Assembly: GCF_964656455.1 (NCBI RefSeq)
Contig: NC_135723.1
Coordinates: 102,377,283 to 102,441,282, forward strand
DNA from: Halichoerus grypus
Taxonomy: Eukaryota; Chordata; Mammalia; Carnivora; Phocidae
Length of the DNA stretch: 64,000 nt
Reading direction: 5' to 3'
The position numbers and the translations under genes were made by a program. Shown here piece by piece: positions 35,868 to 47,446 of this stretch (position 1 is the stretch's first letter; every line of letters starts with the position of its first letter). The notes beneath the pieces were generated by a model. It had not been told where the DNA came from. It ran no database searches and worked only from the letters and a program-made list of their open reading frames with translations.

Positions 35868-36040
35868 TGAGGGGTGGGGAAGAGGGTTGGCTGCAAAGGC
35901 GGGAAGCTTTGGGAGTGGTATCTTGACTGGGGTAGCAGTTAGATGATTCTGCACAATTGTTAACACTCCTTAAACTTTCCCTTGTAAGGGCCGATCTTAC
36001 TGTACGTAAATGATACTTCAATAAAGCCAACTTTGAAAAG
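35868..36040 (+). mobile_element. L1M 3' UTR end, plus strand
   Basis: 'ggctgcaaaggcgggaagctttgggagtggtatcttgactgggg', then 'ttactgtacgtaaatgatacttcaataaagcc' follow the sense L1M 3' terminus. It faces the preceding minus-strand fragment across a few bases, so the two are separate insertions or an inverted pair. Confidence 0.72.
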
Positions 36041-36615
36041 TGAGAAATGACTTAAATCATAATTACATGTGTTGTCACTGCAGTAAGATCCCTACTACAA
36101 ATAGAATGACTTTCAGGAGACGCTTCAATATCCCTGCTCTTTTGTGCATTGTGCAGTTTTGTGACAGTCATTAATATTTATAGGCCAAATAACTTAATCC
36201 CTCTTTGTTTTGATTATGCAAGGAGATATTGAACGGAATGTATTCAAGGAGAAACTCACACGCCCATGTTTTCCGTGAAATTGTCCAATCTCTGCGTGGC
36301 TTTCTTCCCGAGTGTCCTCCTTGCTCACATCTATAGTAGGTGTTGGGATGTATGCCATTTGCAGAGCTCCCATGACCAAATTCTTACCCATGAAGTTTTT
36401 GTCTTAAGGCTCAACTAGCCAGAAGCTTGTGATTTCTTTGGCAGTACAGTTCCTTAAAAATTTAATAGATGCCTGATGTCTTTGTTTCCCATCAATCTTG
36501 TATACTCGTCTTCATACTCAATGTTCTGTCTTTATCTTCTGCAGCCCACCTTATTTCCTTACTTTGCCCTCCCCCCCCCCACCCCCAGCTTTCCCTCAGT
36601 CTGTGGCATTTGGCT
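36041..36615. other. Unique sequence with a C-run
   Basis: No gene is recognised. A poly-C stretch, 'ccctcccccccccc', lies at about 36569-36583. Confidence 0.5.
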
Positions 36616-36755
36616 GGAGACAGTGCAGAATAGTAGGAAGCCAATATCTGGAACCAGACCTTTGGCCTAAATCATGTTATTCCACTGAAAAGCTTAATCA
36701 GGACTTTGTTGTGTGATGCCTTTTAGAACCTCATCTCTCCCCATTGGGTTCAAAA
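36616..36755 (+). repeat. Possible MIR fragment
   Basis: 'gacagtgcagaatagtagg', 'ctggaaccagacctttggcc', 'gttgtgtgatgccttttagaacctcatctctcc' follows the MIR 5' half order. Weak. Confidence 0.45.
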
Positions 36756-37089
36756 CACAGGTGGCTTTTCCAAACCTCAAGGTCCCAAGTTTCTTGATAC
36801 TCTTATCTTCTCTTAATTTTGTTTGCAAACTCTTTTCTGCACTCATCTACATCTTGTATTAATTTATACTATTTTGCAGTAGAAAAAAGATCCCGCTTTC
36901 TTGTATTAGAGGGACCCCTTTCAAGGGTCCTGTTCATGAGCTATGTCTGAAGGCTCTTCCCTAGATTAAATACTGCTTCCCTCTCCATTCTGACTCCTCA
37001 TCCTCTGGAGTCTCCTCTGACTTCCGCAGAGATGCTCAGCAAGCGCAGCTGATAAAATAATTAGTATAGAATCTGCGTACAGATAGACC
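36756..37089. other. Unique sequence, no gene recognised
   Basis: No element is recognised. A small imperfect hairpin, ggacccctt/aagggtcc, occurs at about 36911-36929. Confidence 0.45.
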
Positions 37090-37236
37090 ACATTTGATTA
37101 TAAGTATGCTCCCACGATTCTACCAGACAATGCCCTTAAGAACTCATACATTATCCTGCTCATTTTTTTTATCCCCTGTGACTCATTTGCTGCCAGGACT
37201 GTAGTAGGCGCATAGTCAATGTTTGTTGAATGAAAT
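37090..37236 (+). repeat. L2 LINE 3' end
   Basis: Ends in 'gactgtagtaggcgcatagtcaatgtttgttgaatgaa', the L2/MIR-type 3' signature in sense orientation. The upstream part is poorly preserved. Confidence 0.65.
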
Positions 37237-39507
37237 TGTCTTCATTTTTTTAAAGAAAAACAACTTTGCCAATATTTGTAAGTTGTTAAGCATGAATGCT
37301 TGGTACTGCAAAGAAATACAAAATAGTATACAAATACCTTCCAGAGTATTCCCAGGAAGATGTGTGCATCCAAAGGCAGCAAGCAGAAGACAGTTGTACA
37401 TCAAGTGCCGTGGTGGGTACATCAGACTACCCAGCTGAAAATGGTAATATTACTGGGAAATCGAATTGCAGGGGCATCTTCAATGAAGAACAAAGCCTCA
37501 GAACGTTTACAGGATTTGAGTGCATGGGGAATTGGATAGAGAGCATTTCAAGCTAAAGGGAAAAAAAAAAAAAACCCAGAAAAATCAGATTTGCAAATGA
37601 GCCCAGCAGTCTGGGGGATAGTAAAGCAGACTGCCCACCCAAAGTGGACGTGCATTTGGGGACGGAATTTAGCTTCCCTGAATGGCTCTACATTTTTCTA
37701 GGTATGGAACATGAGGTTGTCCTTTCTATGATTCCGCATGACCCCCTAACTCCAGTTGAAACTATGTTGAAACATGGTCTCCCTGTGACCTTGGCCTTCT
37801 TTTACTTGCTCAGTTTGGTCTCAGACTTTTAAAAAAAAATTGCAATTTCTTGTTGCTTGTGTACGGATTCTGAAAAACTGCATTGCTGTTAAAGATTAGA
37901 TATGAAAGCTTTCTGGAATATACTTCACCCGCTATGGAATTAATTTGTTTTTCGCATTTGTCTAGGAAGGGTCTAAGTATTATCACTTTCCTTACAAGTT
38001 CATCTAAAAGCTCCTATGTATCTGTTCTGCATAGAAAAACGGTTTCCATATGCCACATAAAATAAGAGAGAAAAATAGATTAACAAAGTCAATATGTTAA
38101 CTATAGACATATAATTTTTGGTTTCTGGTGATCTTTGTTTAAAAAGTTAGATTCAGCACATTCCTATAGTATATGTACGCATATACTAACCCAAAGTATG
38201 AATTTTGACATATATTTGTATGTTAAAGTGAGAAGGTAGCTCATCAGTTGTTCAAGTGTATAAATTAGAGGTATTTGGAAAAAAATAGACTACTAAAAAA
38301 GAGTTAAAATGAATGACTCTTATGATGTTTACTGGGCAGTTTGTGACCAGCTAGTACTGAAGGCCACGTGTTGAGCAGAAGCAATCGGGAGACAAATGAA
38401 AACATTGTCAGATGATACAACACCAGGGGAAGTCCCCAAGCTGAGGGACAGAATGTAAGTGAGGCAGCTTTCCCGTCTGGCAGAAAAACACACAGACGTT
38501 TAGGTCATGTAGATTTATAATTTTAACAATTCAGAAGAACATGTAACAGTATGAAAATATCCAAAGTACCAGAAAGAAACACACACACACACCCCAAAAA
38601 GAATCTAAAATTGCGCGTCTCCCTTTTGATTTCTGCTTCTGGAAAGGAGTGGGTGTACTTCTCTGGATTCTGCCACGAGGTACAGCTGGGAATCCTGGAC
38701 ATTTAGGTAAACGAACATGGAGAGACTGAAAGGAGCAGAGAAGAAGGTGACCAGCCAAGGACCTGGAGCCAAGAGGAAGGACTAGCATGAGTTCCTCGGG
38801 TGTTCACTTCCCCCACACCTCCTTGACGAGTCGTGGAGAGACTGGTGACCTGGAAACAGCAATGGTTCTACCCAGAATGCCCCCAGCAAAGCCTGCTGTC
38901 TCTTGTGGGACCAGGAAAGGGGCAGCCTAGCCGGGCCGAAGACGCTTGGTGTATAAGGACTGCTCTGCTCCAACAAACATCACGTAAACCTGCATCCCAC
39001 TCCCAACTCCATGAGTGAAGGCCAGGTGGAGTGCTTGGTCAGACTTTGGTGAGGCGCCCCAAACGCCACTGCAGGGGTGTCAGAGAAGGCCTGCTGGGGA
39101 GCTAGGACCTTCACCTCTACCGTGGGGACCACTCCACCTGGTGAGGCAAGGTGCCCCTCACGCTCCCCACCGGGAGGGAGAAGGCCTCGCGGGGAGTCAG
39201 GACTCTCGTTGACGCAGGGACAGGAGGACCCCACCCAAAGTGTCGGGACGACCACATGAGGAGCGGCAGAGAGGTGCCCCTGTCCCGGCGGGGTGTTTCA
39301 GTGCAGGTGTGGTGGAGAGCCTGATTCCCACTTCGTCCAGCAGTGGTAACCATGTGCCACGGAGGCCATGCACAGGACCTGCGCTCTCCCTGCAGCCACA
39401 GTGACAAGGGAGAGCCCCACATCCTCTGCCTCCTGAAGCACAACTTTAAATAAGATCCAGAGTCGTGGGGTTTGGGATGGTGGAGGAGAGGGTATGACTG
39501 TGTAGGT
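37237..39507. other. Unique sequence, no gene recognised
   Basis: No gene is recognised. Poly-A at about 37560-37574, (CA)n at about 38579-38593. The interval 38780-39480 is GC-richer with several overlapping 60-138-codon frames that show no familiar protein. Confidence 0.45.
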
Positions 39508-39720
39508 ATAGAGAGAGATGGAGTCGTCCACATCTTGACCCCAGTGGTGGTTACAGGGATCTACACGTGGGTTAAAGTGACACAGAGCTGTCCACACATC
39601 TTGTACCAATGTCCAATTACTGCTTTTAATCTTGTGCTATAGTGACCATTGCAACTGGTTGACCATTGCAACTTCCTGTGAATCTATAGTTATTTTAAAA
39701 CAAAAGCTTTTAAAAAGTAC
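39508..39720 (+). mobile_element. L1M 3' UTR end with a 17-bp tandem duplication
   Basis: Sense L1M 3' end: 'ggtggttacagggatctacacgtgg', 'cacacatcttgtaccaatgtccaatta', 'gcaacttcctgtgaatctatagttattttaaaac'. Inside it tgaccattgcaact is repeated with a 17-base period (39643-39656 and 39660-39673). Confidence 0.75.
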
Positions 39721-40555
39721 ATGCTAAATATATGTAAATAGAAAATAAAAAAACAGGGATGGCATATTATTATTATTATATCGCTAAATGTGATTAGGAT
39801 AAAAATTTCCAATTAGGAAAAGATATCCAATTTGAGAATATATTCATGTACAAAAATGGGAATATATATGAACATATGTGCACGCATTGGAAATTTTCGG
39901 AAGGATACACAGAAACTCTGGGTATTGGAGCTGATAATTGGAGAGAGGCTAGGAATCTGCTCTTTATTTCTGCCTTTGTGTACGATTTGCAAATTTTCCC
40001 ATGTGAATTGATTACTTTCATAATTGATATGTATTACCTAAAGGCTATAAAAGAAGAAATGATCTTAAAAATGTGTAATATTTAAAAGACCGGGTTGGAA
40101 ATAATACTAAAACTAAATTGAATTCAAACCATAGAAATCTACATTTGGGGATAATTCTAACACCAGGTGTATGGAACACTTAAATATATTTATTCCGAAA
40201 TTTACAGCTCCTTGGATTTTTTTTTTTTTACAAGTCATCCCCAGCGTGTGGTGCACTTAAATAGCTACATTATGGTTGTGCATTTACCTTTATCTTTGTT
40301 ATTTCCATGACTGAGTGATTAGTTCGACAAAAATGCGGGACTGTGAGCATTGCATTATTATAAACAATATTTTACAACTGGGAGGTAGAAGAACCTCAAG
40401 GAAAGCATTGTAAGAACCTCAGCCTTTCCCAGGGCTCTATTCTGGTGTTTTGGTCTATGCAGTTGCTTCTCCTGTTTTGCGCTCTCTCCCGGATTTCCCA
40501 CTTCCTTTCTTTGATGTTTGCTATCTCCAGGTTTCTGGCCCCATTCATGCTACAA
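39721..40555. other. AT-rich sequence, no gene recognised
   Basis: AT-rich, with a short (TTA)n at about 39768-39779 and a T run near 40219-40230. Nothing else is recognised. Confidence 0.5.
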
Positions 40556-40556
40556 C

Positions 40557-40690
40557 ACATTCATTCTACAAAGCATTTGAGTATCTCCTTTGGGACAGCA
40601 GTGTTCTGGGCGTTGAGAGCACAGCCATGGGAGAAGAAGGTCTCTGTTGGAAGGAGGCGTACATGCTAGCGTATGAACTGGGCTCTGAGG
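40557..40690 (-). repeat. L2 LINE 3' end, minus strand
   Basis: 'cacattcattctacaaagcatttgagtatctcc', 'gcagtgttctgggcgttgagagcacagcc' and 'ggcgtacatgctagcg' follow the antisense L2 3' terminus in order. Confidence 0.65.
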
Positions 40691-43230
40691 GCCACCACTC
40701 CCATGTCGCCATGCCTCCTTCTCACCCACAGCGGCCCCGGGTGGAGGGGGAGCAGGAATCGGGCAGATCAGACGTGCTGACCATTCGCTTGGGACAATCC
40801 TTCCAGGCAGCCCTAAATATCTCTTGGGAACCACTTCCTACAGCTTCCAAGAGCACATGATTCGAATTCCAAGAGCGTAAGCAAATGCTGCCCCATTCCC
40901 ACGTGCTCTCCATCGGGAGTCCCCAAGAAGGGAGGCAGCGGTTTCATCTAGGAGGGTAATTTCAGCACAGACTCGTATTTTGGAACTTGTGCTCCATTTC
41001 ATTTTGTGTTTATGGGGAGCTGAAATAGAATAAGGGAAAGAGGTTGGGGCTCAATGATAGTGTGCTTGTCTCCTGGTTACAGCTTTAATCATCTATTAAA
41101 TTGTATAAATTCATTTCAATTATATTAACTCACCATCGATGGCAGTGGATTGATGTTAGGAACTTTTTCAGTTTTAGCTGTTAGCCAAGAGCCCTCGGTG
41201 AAGTAAACAACGTAGAAAGAAATATCAAACTCTTCTCTGAGGTGGGCTTGGAAGGATTTCAAAGGTTTATCGTTGGATTTTTGTTTTTTACCACAGCAAA
41301 ACCTGCTACAAGTGTATCTCATGCTGCATCATTCTTCTGTCTTAGGAAACTAATGTGTGTGCACATTTTGTTTGTAATGAAACAGTGAGTGGCATGAGCT
41401 AATCCTGGACTTTGATTAATGTTCTTGAGAACTTTACAAGTTTTCTTGAATTTCCAAGAGCAGTTTGACTCATAAAAGTCAACCTTTGGTAGACTATCTG
41501 CCCTGCAAGTCTTCCACCGAATTGAGCGAGAAGGCAGCTAAGGTGCAGAATAAGGACAGAAGTGCGGCGCAGAGGGTTGGCAGGAGCACCTGCTGTCCTC
41601 ATGTTGATTTCCAAGTTGGGCGTCATTAGGTTGTTCTTCTGGGTACGCGTGGGCACAGTGGTTTCGGAGATCAGAGATCCAGAATACATCGTGTTAAACA
41701 TGTCCATCATAGGTAACATTTTATCTCATTCCAAAGTTAACATTCTTTCTGCATTTTTGCAAACCACATTCGAATCGAGCAAAGGAAAATTTTTATGGAA
41801 TGAATTAACTTAACCTACAAATGATCTGAACACAGAAACATTAACATTGAGCGGGGGCCAGGGGTACAGAAATAAGTTGTGAATGAATCACCCAGAGTGA
41901 AGGATTAAATTTGACCAATAGGATTCTACTTGTAGAAATATGGGGTATGTGGGACAGATGGAGTATCCTGTATTTAGCAATGATTGATTTTTTTTCTAAT
42001 AAGTGCATCACTGTTATTCCAAAGATAATATACACTTATAAGCATAAATGACTTTATTCCATTCTCCAGTCTTTCTGAATAATTTTTATTCTTCTGTTTC
42101 CAGGAGACACATATATTGGGGCAAAGGAGGCAGTTCACCGTAGAACTGTCATAAGCCCAAAGCCCTTCCTCCGTATGCCTTGCAGGGCTCATGGCAGATA
42201 TGGGATGGTATTAGAGGGATGTGTTCGCTTAATTATCAGCGTGGCACAGCTAAGGAGCATTTGATTGCTCCTTGTTGCCTTGTATCGAAAGCTTAGAACT
42301 CCTCTTCCACACTTGGCTAGAGATTTGAGTTATATGGCTTTTCTGGCTGAGGCTTGGCGTCTCTCAAGGCAATATTAAAAAATTGATTTAATGATTTCCT
42401 GAAGTATTCCTCTCTCACAAATACTTTAGTGGAAGTGCATCCATATTGCAAAATGGGGTTCACCAGAATTCACCAGAGCTGTTGATGGAAATGATCTCAC
42501 AATCGGATCCCTGTCTCCAGTCCTTCATCCCCAACCCTACGCATGTCCTACACTACTTAAAAATTAACATTCCTTTTATAGAGGCGTGAGCACAATATTT
42601 ATGTGTGTCTCAGATTTAACCTGGAATATACCCAAGAGGAAGAGAGGACTCCCACTCTCCAGTCTGGCTTTGGAATCCGTGCGACACACTTGGGGTTTTG
42701 TCTGTTATACATCTGTCGTATAAGTAAGTCTACTGTAAGACCAGAATACTCACTGAAATTCCTGCTCACCAGAGTATGCCTGCAGCATTCCGTCTCACGT
42801 CTGGACTCGTGTCTCCCACCAGCTGGACCGCGTCCTTCAAGACCCAGTGGACCTCGTCAGACCACAGAGATTTCCAAGTCACGCGTTGTCTTAAGATACC
42901 CATTGTACCTTCACCTTGTAGCTTAAGCTCTCAGTTTATTGGTTAATAATATATTTCCCATCTCCTCAGAAATATGAAAAGGATATTGAAGAAAGTGACG
43001 GTCGGTTGATTTCTTTCTGTGATGATGTCAACAGTGCTGCAGAAATTGAGCGACATGCTTAGCCCGCTTGACGTTCACATTCCTGAGCCCACATTTCCTG
43101 AGTCACTGTCTCTTGATACGTTAACTGGTGGTGAGAACATCCGCTCTACTCGGTTATTCTAAAGATTAAATGATTAAATAAAATAAAGAGCGTGGCAGCG
43201 TGTCTCTTATAAGGAATTACTGAGATTTCT
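40691..43230. other. Unique sequence, no gene recognised
   Basis: No transposon is recognised. Frames are at most about 107 codons. The only point of note is the splice-acceptor-plus-short-frame structure at 42970-43062, listed separately. Confidence 0.45.
42970..43062 (+). other. Candidate 3'-terminal exon (weak)
   Basis: An acceptor-like 'tatttcccatctcctcag' ends at 42969. A 30-codon segment follows (starting KYEKDIEESDGRLISF) and stops at TAG 43060-43062. A polyadenylation-type AATAAA lies about 115 bases downstream (about 43179). An open run of 30 codons is expected by chance about a quarter of the time, so the case rests on the combination of acceptor, composition and poly-A signal. The protein is not recognised. 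Confidence 0.2.
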
Positions 43231-43234
43231 CATC

Positions 43235-43400
43235 ACCTTTTGGTTAACATAGCGTTTCACAGATATTATCACGTGGGATTCTGAAGACAGTATTATGAAA
43301 TGGCCGGAAGAGGTGTATTTTGCCTGCCTCCGTCAGTTGAGTAAACTGAAGTTCAGCAATATTAAGGGCTATCTTTAGAGTGACCTGTGAGCTACTGGTG
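43235..43400 (-). repeat. MIR SINE fragment
   Basis: Antisense MIR: 'cacagatattatcacgtgggattctgaag', 'cagttgagtaaactgaagttcagcaatattaaggg'. Collinear and diverged. Confidence 0.62.
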
Positions 43401-45773
43401 TTTAATAGAACTTCAGAATTTTAACCACACGTTGGTCCCTTAGCCTTGAATAATTGTTGAATAAATAAACAACTCAAAGCAAGAAAAAAAAGTGCATCTT
43501 TTCATACAGAGAGACAATGTGGCAAATAAACAAATCCAGTAAATGAAGTAGCTACATTTTAGTGCTAAATTTCAGTTTTGATTATTCAGGTAGTAAAGGT
43601 GGCACATTTGTGTGTTTATCCTACAAAAACCGCTAGAAAGTGCTCTACAAAATTCCCTAGCAACCCAGTACAGTGCAGTGTCCCCGTTGGGTAACGACTT
43701 TGAGATCAAGAGAGCTTGGTGAGGGCGGGAACTTCCTTCCTTTGGCTAAACGAGGTGAAGGTGCCCCCCATTCTTGTTATGTCTGCAGAAAACAGACTGT
43801 AAATAGTTACGATGTTAATGAATCCAGAGGTGAAATAATGGAAGGAAACTGAATTTATTTCTAACATATTGTTCCTTGTCAATTTCCTTCCTTTGTAATA
43901 TAATTTTTAACAAAATGCCTGACAAGTAATTTAGGCCGAGTGTGATTAATGCTGATGTGGCTTTTAAGGAGTGGTGGACAGTATAGGAAACATTGTTTTA
44001 AATATAACAGCTGTCTTCCTGGTGTAATGCAAATACCTGGAAAACTGAAAGACTAAGCTTGCCCTCTGCTGGAATTCAGAATTACACCACTGGCAGTCTT
44101 TTGAGCATAGGGGGAAAGGATCTTTATGTTTTTGCTTCGCACATTTTAAATTCAAGCCTCCTTTTACCAACTTGGTTAATTCACTTTAATGGGTATTCTA
44201 TACATAGATCCAACTATATGAGCCAAATGCTTTTAAGGTAGAATTTCAATTCCCACGGAAGCAGCTCTGGATAGCACACGATCAGGTGGCCTGCAAAGTC
44301 ATCACCGCAGCAACTTCTGCTCCCGTACTCATTTTGCAAAGTAGGAGTAATCAGCAAACGCACAATTAGGAGTCCTAGTGGTTTCGGATTGGTGTGAGGT
44401 GCTTAATATAGCCGCAGGAATGCAATCATGCCAGAAAACCCAAACGGCCGCAACCAGTTGCTGGGAGGGTAGCGCTGACAGTCGAAAGGGCGAGGAGTGG
44501 TTAGGGGCCAAGATGGCGGTCACTCGCCTTTGGGAGAAGCTGCTCTCCCAGTTCATTGGCTCTGAGCATCACTGTTACAGCCATTGAGGAGGTGGTGTTA
44601 CCCCGGCCCCTGTGGCCGGGCCAGGGGAGGTTGAGGTCAGAAATGCGGATGGGCTTAAAGCAAGGTGCTGGCAGCTGACTTTGGGTGCAAGCATGCCTCT
44701 TATTTGTCCTCTCCCTTCAGCTCAGCACCGTCCTATCCTCTTTCTCCCCAGTCTCCAGCAGCCACTGGCTGACGCCCACATTCTGTTGCCCTATGAAAAT
44801 TTATGTCTGTCCCTCAATAGTGCACAGACGTTGGAAACTGGAAAACAGAGGTTTGCCATGCTGGAGACCAATACAAGTTAATGAATCAAATATTTGCATG
44901 TATGCTCCTGGATCAAGGCTATTTCATATTTATTGCATTTGGCCAAACTTTTAGAGAGAAGATACATGCAGGGTTATCTATCAAGGCTAGAGTGAGCTTT
45001 TTTTTGGGGGGGGGGGACAAGGAAGGATGAACACATCCCAGACCTGTACATCACCCTGCTGTTTAGACTTCAGGATCTCAAATAGCAGTTTGCTCTGATG
45101 TTAAAGCAACCAGAGCAAAGTGGGTTTGGAAGTTACATGTGCCTCCATAAAGGATGTTATATAACTGAACCTTTTCTGGTTTTCTTTCATAGTAGAAGCT
45201 GACTCCTATTCTTTACATCAAGGTGTTTTATTGCAAAAATAGAATAATGGCATCTTTCCCAGTTTCTAGCAAAACAGTGAATTAAATGCGATAATTTTTT
45301 TAGTTTTTCTCTTCATACTTTTCATAAAACTTCAGTGCTACCACTACTCTGGTGTGTGCCAGGACTCATCCCTTCCAGAATGTAGCGTATCACAACTTCA
45401 GTGAGGCAGAGTGCAAGTCTAGATTTAGATGTTTTAAGCTTACCAGTGTTTTTTACACAGGTCATGAATTCCAGAGCCCTGCCTGGTGAACACATTATTA
45501 GAGTCACTCTGAATCCTAGTTTCAGTTATCCTCAAGGGTCAAATAGGATGTGAAAAGAAATAGCATTTGGCTTTTCCTCTGTCTTGTGCTGCTGGGCAGC
45601 CTCTGATCCACCTGGAGGTCCGGCACTGCCCTGCCTCAGTCATGGCCATGGACACACCAGTGCCGCCAGCCAGAGAGACAGAGTATGGCCATCGTAGTTA
45701 TTATTCCAGACCACCAAGAATCTGCTGATACACAGTGAGGTCAGAAGACAGGAGCGGGTAGGGTTTCTTTTTA
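43401..45773. other. Unique sequence with a small GC-rich patch
   Basis: No transposon is recognised. A modest CpG-containing patch at about 44400-44640 includes the motif listed at 44507-44520. A T-then-G homopolymer junction (about 8 T, 10 G) lies near 44998-45017. Confidence 0.45.
44507..44520 (+). promoter_or_regulatory. YY1-like motif (gccaagatggcggt)
   Basis: The 'aagatggcgg' core is the classic YY1 site found just downstream of many housekeeping transcription starts. It sits in a local CpG-containing patch ('aacggccgc', 'gtagcgctgacagtcgaaagggcg'). The ATG in the motif opens a 24-codon frame (MAVTRLWEKLL...) ending at TGA. It may be a promoter relic, a retrocopy 5' end or chance. Confidence 0.3.
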
Positions 45774-46420
45774 GAGCAGAATCACTTTTTTTTTTCCACC
45801 AAGAAAGGATTTTACTTTATTTTTTTTTTATTTTTTAATTTTTTATTGTTATGTTAATCATACGTTACATCATTAGTTTTTGATGTAGTGTTCCATGATT
45901 CATTGTTTGTGCAAAACACCCAGTGCTCCATGCAGAACGTGCCCTCTTTAATACCCATCACCAGGCTAACCCATCCTCCCACTCCCCCTCCCCTCTAGAA
46001 CCCTCAGTTTGTTTTTCAGAGTTCATCATCTCTCATGGTTCGTCTCCCCCTCCAATTCCCCCCCTTCATTCTTCCCCTCCTGCTATCTTCTTCTTTTTTT
46101 TTTTCCCTTAACATGTAATGTATTATTTGTTTAAAAGGTACAGGTCTGTGATTCATTAGTCTTACACAATTCACAGCGCTCACCATAGCACATACCCCCC
46201 CAATGTCTATCACCCAGCCACCCCATCCCTCCCACCCCACCCCCCACTCTAGCAACCCTCATTTTGTTTCCTGAGATTAAGAATTGGTCATATCAGTGAG
46301 GTCATATGATACATGTCTTTCTCTGATTGACTTATTTTGCTCAGCATAACACCCTCCAGTTGCATCCACGTCGTTGCAAATGGCAAGATCTCATTCCTTT
46401 TGATGGCTGCATAATATTCC

Positions 46421-46485
<65 letters not shown>

Positions 46486-46561
46486 CCATTCATCTGTCAA
46501 TGGACATCTTGGCTCTTTCCACAGTTTGGCTATTGTGGACATTGTGAGCAGAATCACTTTT
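45774..46561 (-). mobile_element. L1 with compound 3' UTR and target-site duplication
   Basis: A minus-strand L1 flanked by a perfect 16-bp duplication, gagcagaatcactttt, at 45774-45789 and 46546-46561. In transcript order (right to left) it holds the ORF2 C-terminal end (about 46545-46330, with the microsatellite inside), a first 3' UTR segment (about 46330-46105), an internal A-rich tract (T run 46090-46103), and a second, different 3' UTR segment (about 46090-45840). Then come an A-rich stretch with AATAAA (antisense at 45816-45821), about 20 bases of other sequence (45796-45817) and the final A tail. It is 5'-truncated and non-coding. Confidence 0.93.
46424..46485. repeat. Compound (GT)n(AT)n microsatellite
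   Basis: About 20 GT units are followed by about 10 AT units. It lies exactly where the L1 ORF2 end normally reads 'attgtgtatatatacc', so it grew from a seed inside the L1. Confidence 0.95.
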
Positions 46562-46739
46562 AAACATTGGGAGATTAAACAGGATTCTACCTCAAGGAAA
46601 ATGAGAATGTTTCAGGTGTTTTCTTTCCCCAAATATGGAAGCTGTCAGTTACAAATAGATGGTGCATAATTTTATATCTACAAAAAAGGTTTTTTTTCAT
46701 CCAGGAATTCACAGTAACTATCAATTGTTGACTGTCAGC

Positions 46740-46955
46740 TCTGTGCCCTGCGTGTTACAAAGATGAATTTAGTATTGCTACAAACCCGCAAAGTAGATTA
46801 TTACCTCAAGGTTTACTTTTTGAGAAAGGAGGCTCAGACTACTTAAGCAGCTTGGCCACATTTACTTGGCCAAAAAAATAGAAGATGCAACATTTGGACC
46901 CAGGTTTTTCAAATACCCAAGCTCACATTTGTGCCCTGCTACCCCTCCAGGAAAT
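46740..46955 (-). repeat. MIR SINE, near full length
   Basis: Antisense MIR in order: 'tctgtgccctgcgtgtta', 'acccgcaaagtagattattacc', 'gagaaaggaggctcagactacttaagcagcttggccaca', 'ggacccaggtttttcaaat'. Longer than most MIR copies in the window. Confidence 0.75.
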
Positions 46956-46980
46956 TTATTAATTTAAAAGACCTTTTCTA

Positions 46981-47184
46981 GGGGCGCCTGGGTGGCTCAG
47001 TCATTAAGCGTCTGCCTTCGGCTCCGGTCATGATCCCAGGGTCCTGGGATCGAGCCCCACATTGGGCTCCCTGCTTGGCGGGGAGCCTGCTTCTCCCTCT
47101 CCCGCTCCCCCTGCTTGTGTTCCTGCTCTTACTATCTCTCTCTCTGTCAAATAAATGAATCTTTAAAAAAAATAAAAAAAAAAA
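46981..47184 (+). mobile_element. Can-SINE, young caniform type
   Basis: A near-canonical plus-strand SINE ('ggggcgcctgggtggctcag', 'gggatcgagccccacattgg'). Its target-site duplication, aaaagaccttttcta, is exact at 46966-46980 and 47185-47199. A long A-rich tail supports recent insertion. Confidence 0.97.
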
Positions 47185-47446
47185 AAAAGACCTTTTCTAC
47201 CCAGAATAAATAAATTTCAGCACCAGTACAGAACCAGTTTTCTGCTGTCTTATTCAATGTATAAAAAGCCAATGATAATCTTTCCAAATAACATGCACTT
47301 TTATAGCTCTTTGTAATTCTCATCAGATTCTACTAGCTGCACTCCAGGTGGGTATTAACGAGGCTAGCTTTGGAAGGGAGCTACTTGGGAGAAGAAAGGC
47401 AAGGGTAATCCTGGAGGTTGAGATAAATAGGGCCAGTGTGTGGACC

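Noticed and set aside
46288..46557. Frame with His-Thr and Ile-Tyr repeats
   Set aside because: It is the translated (GT)n(AT)n microsatellite within the L1 ORF2 end.
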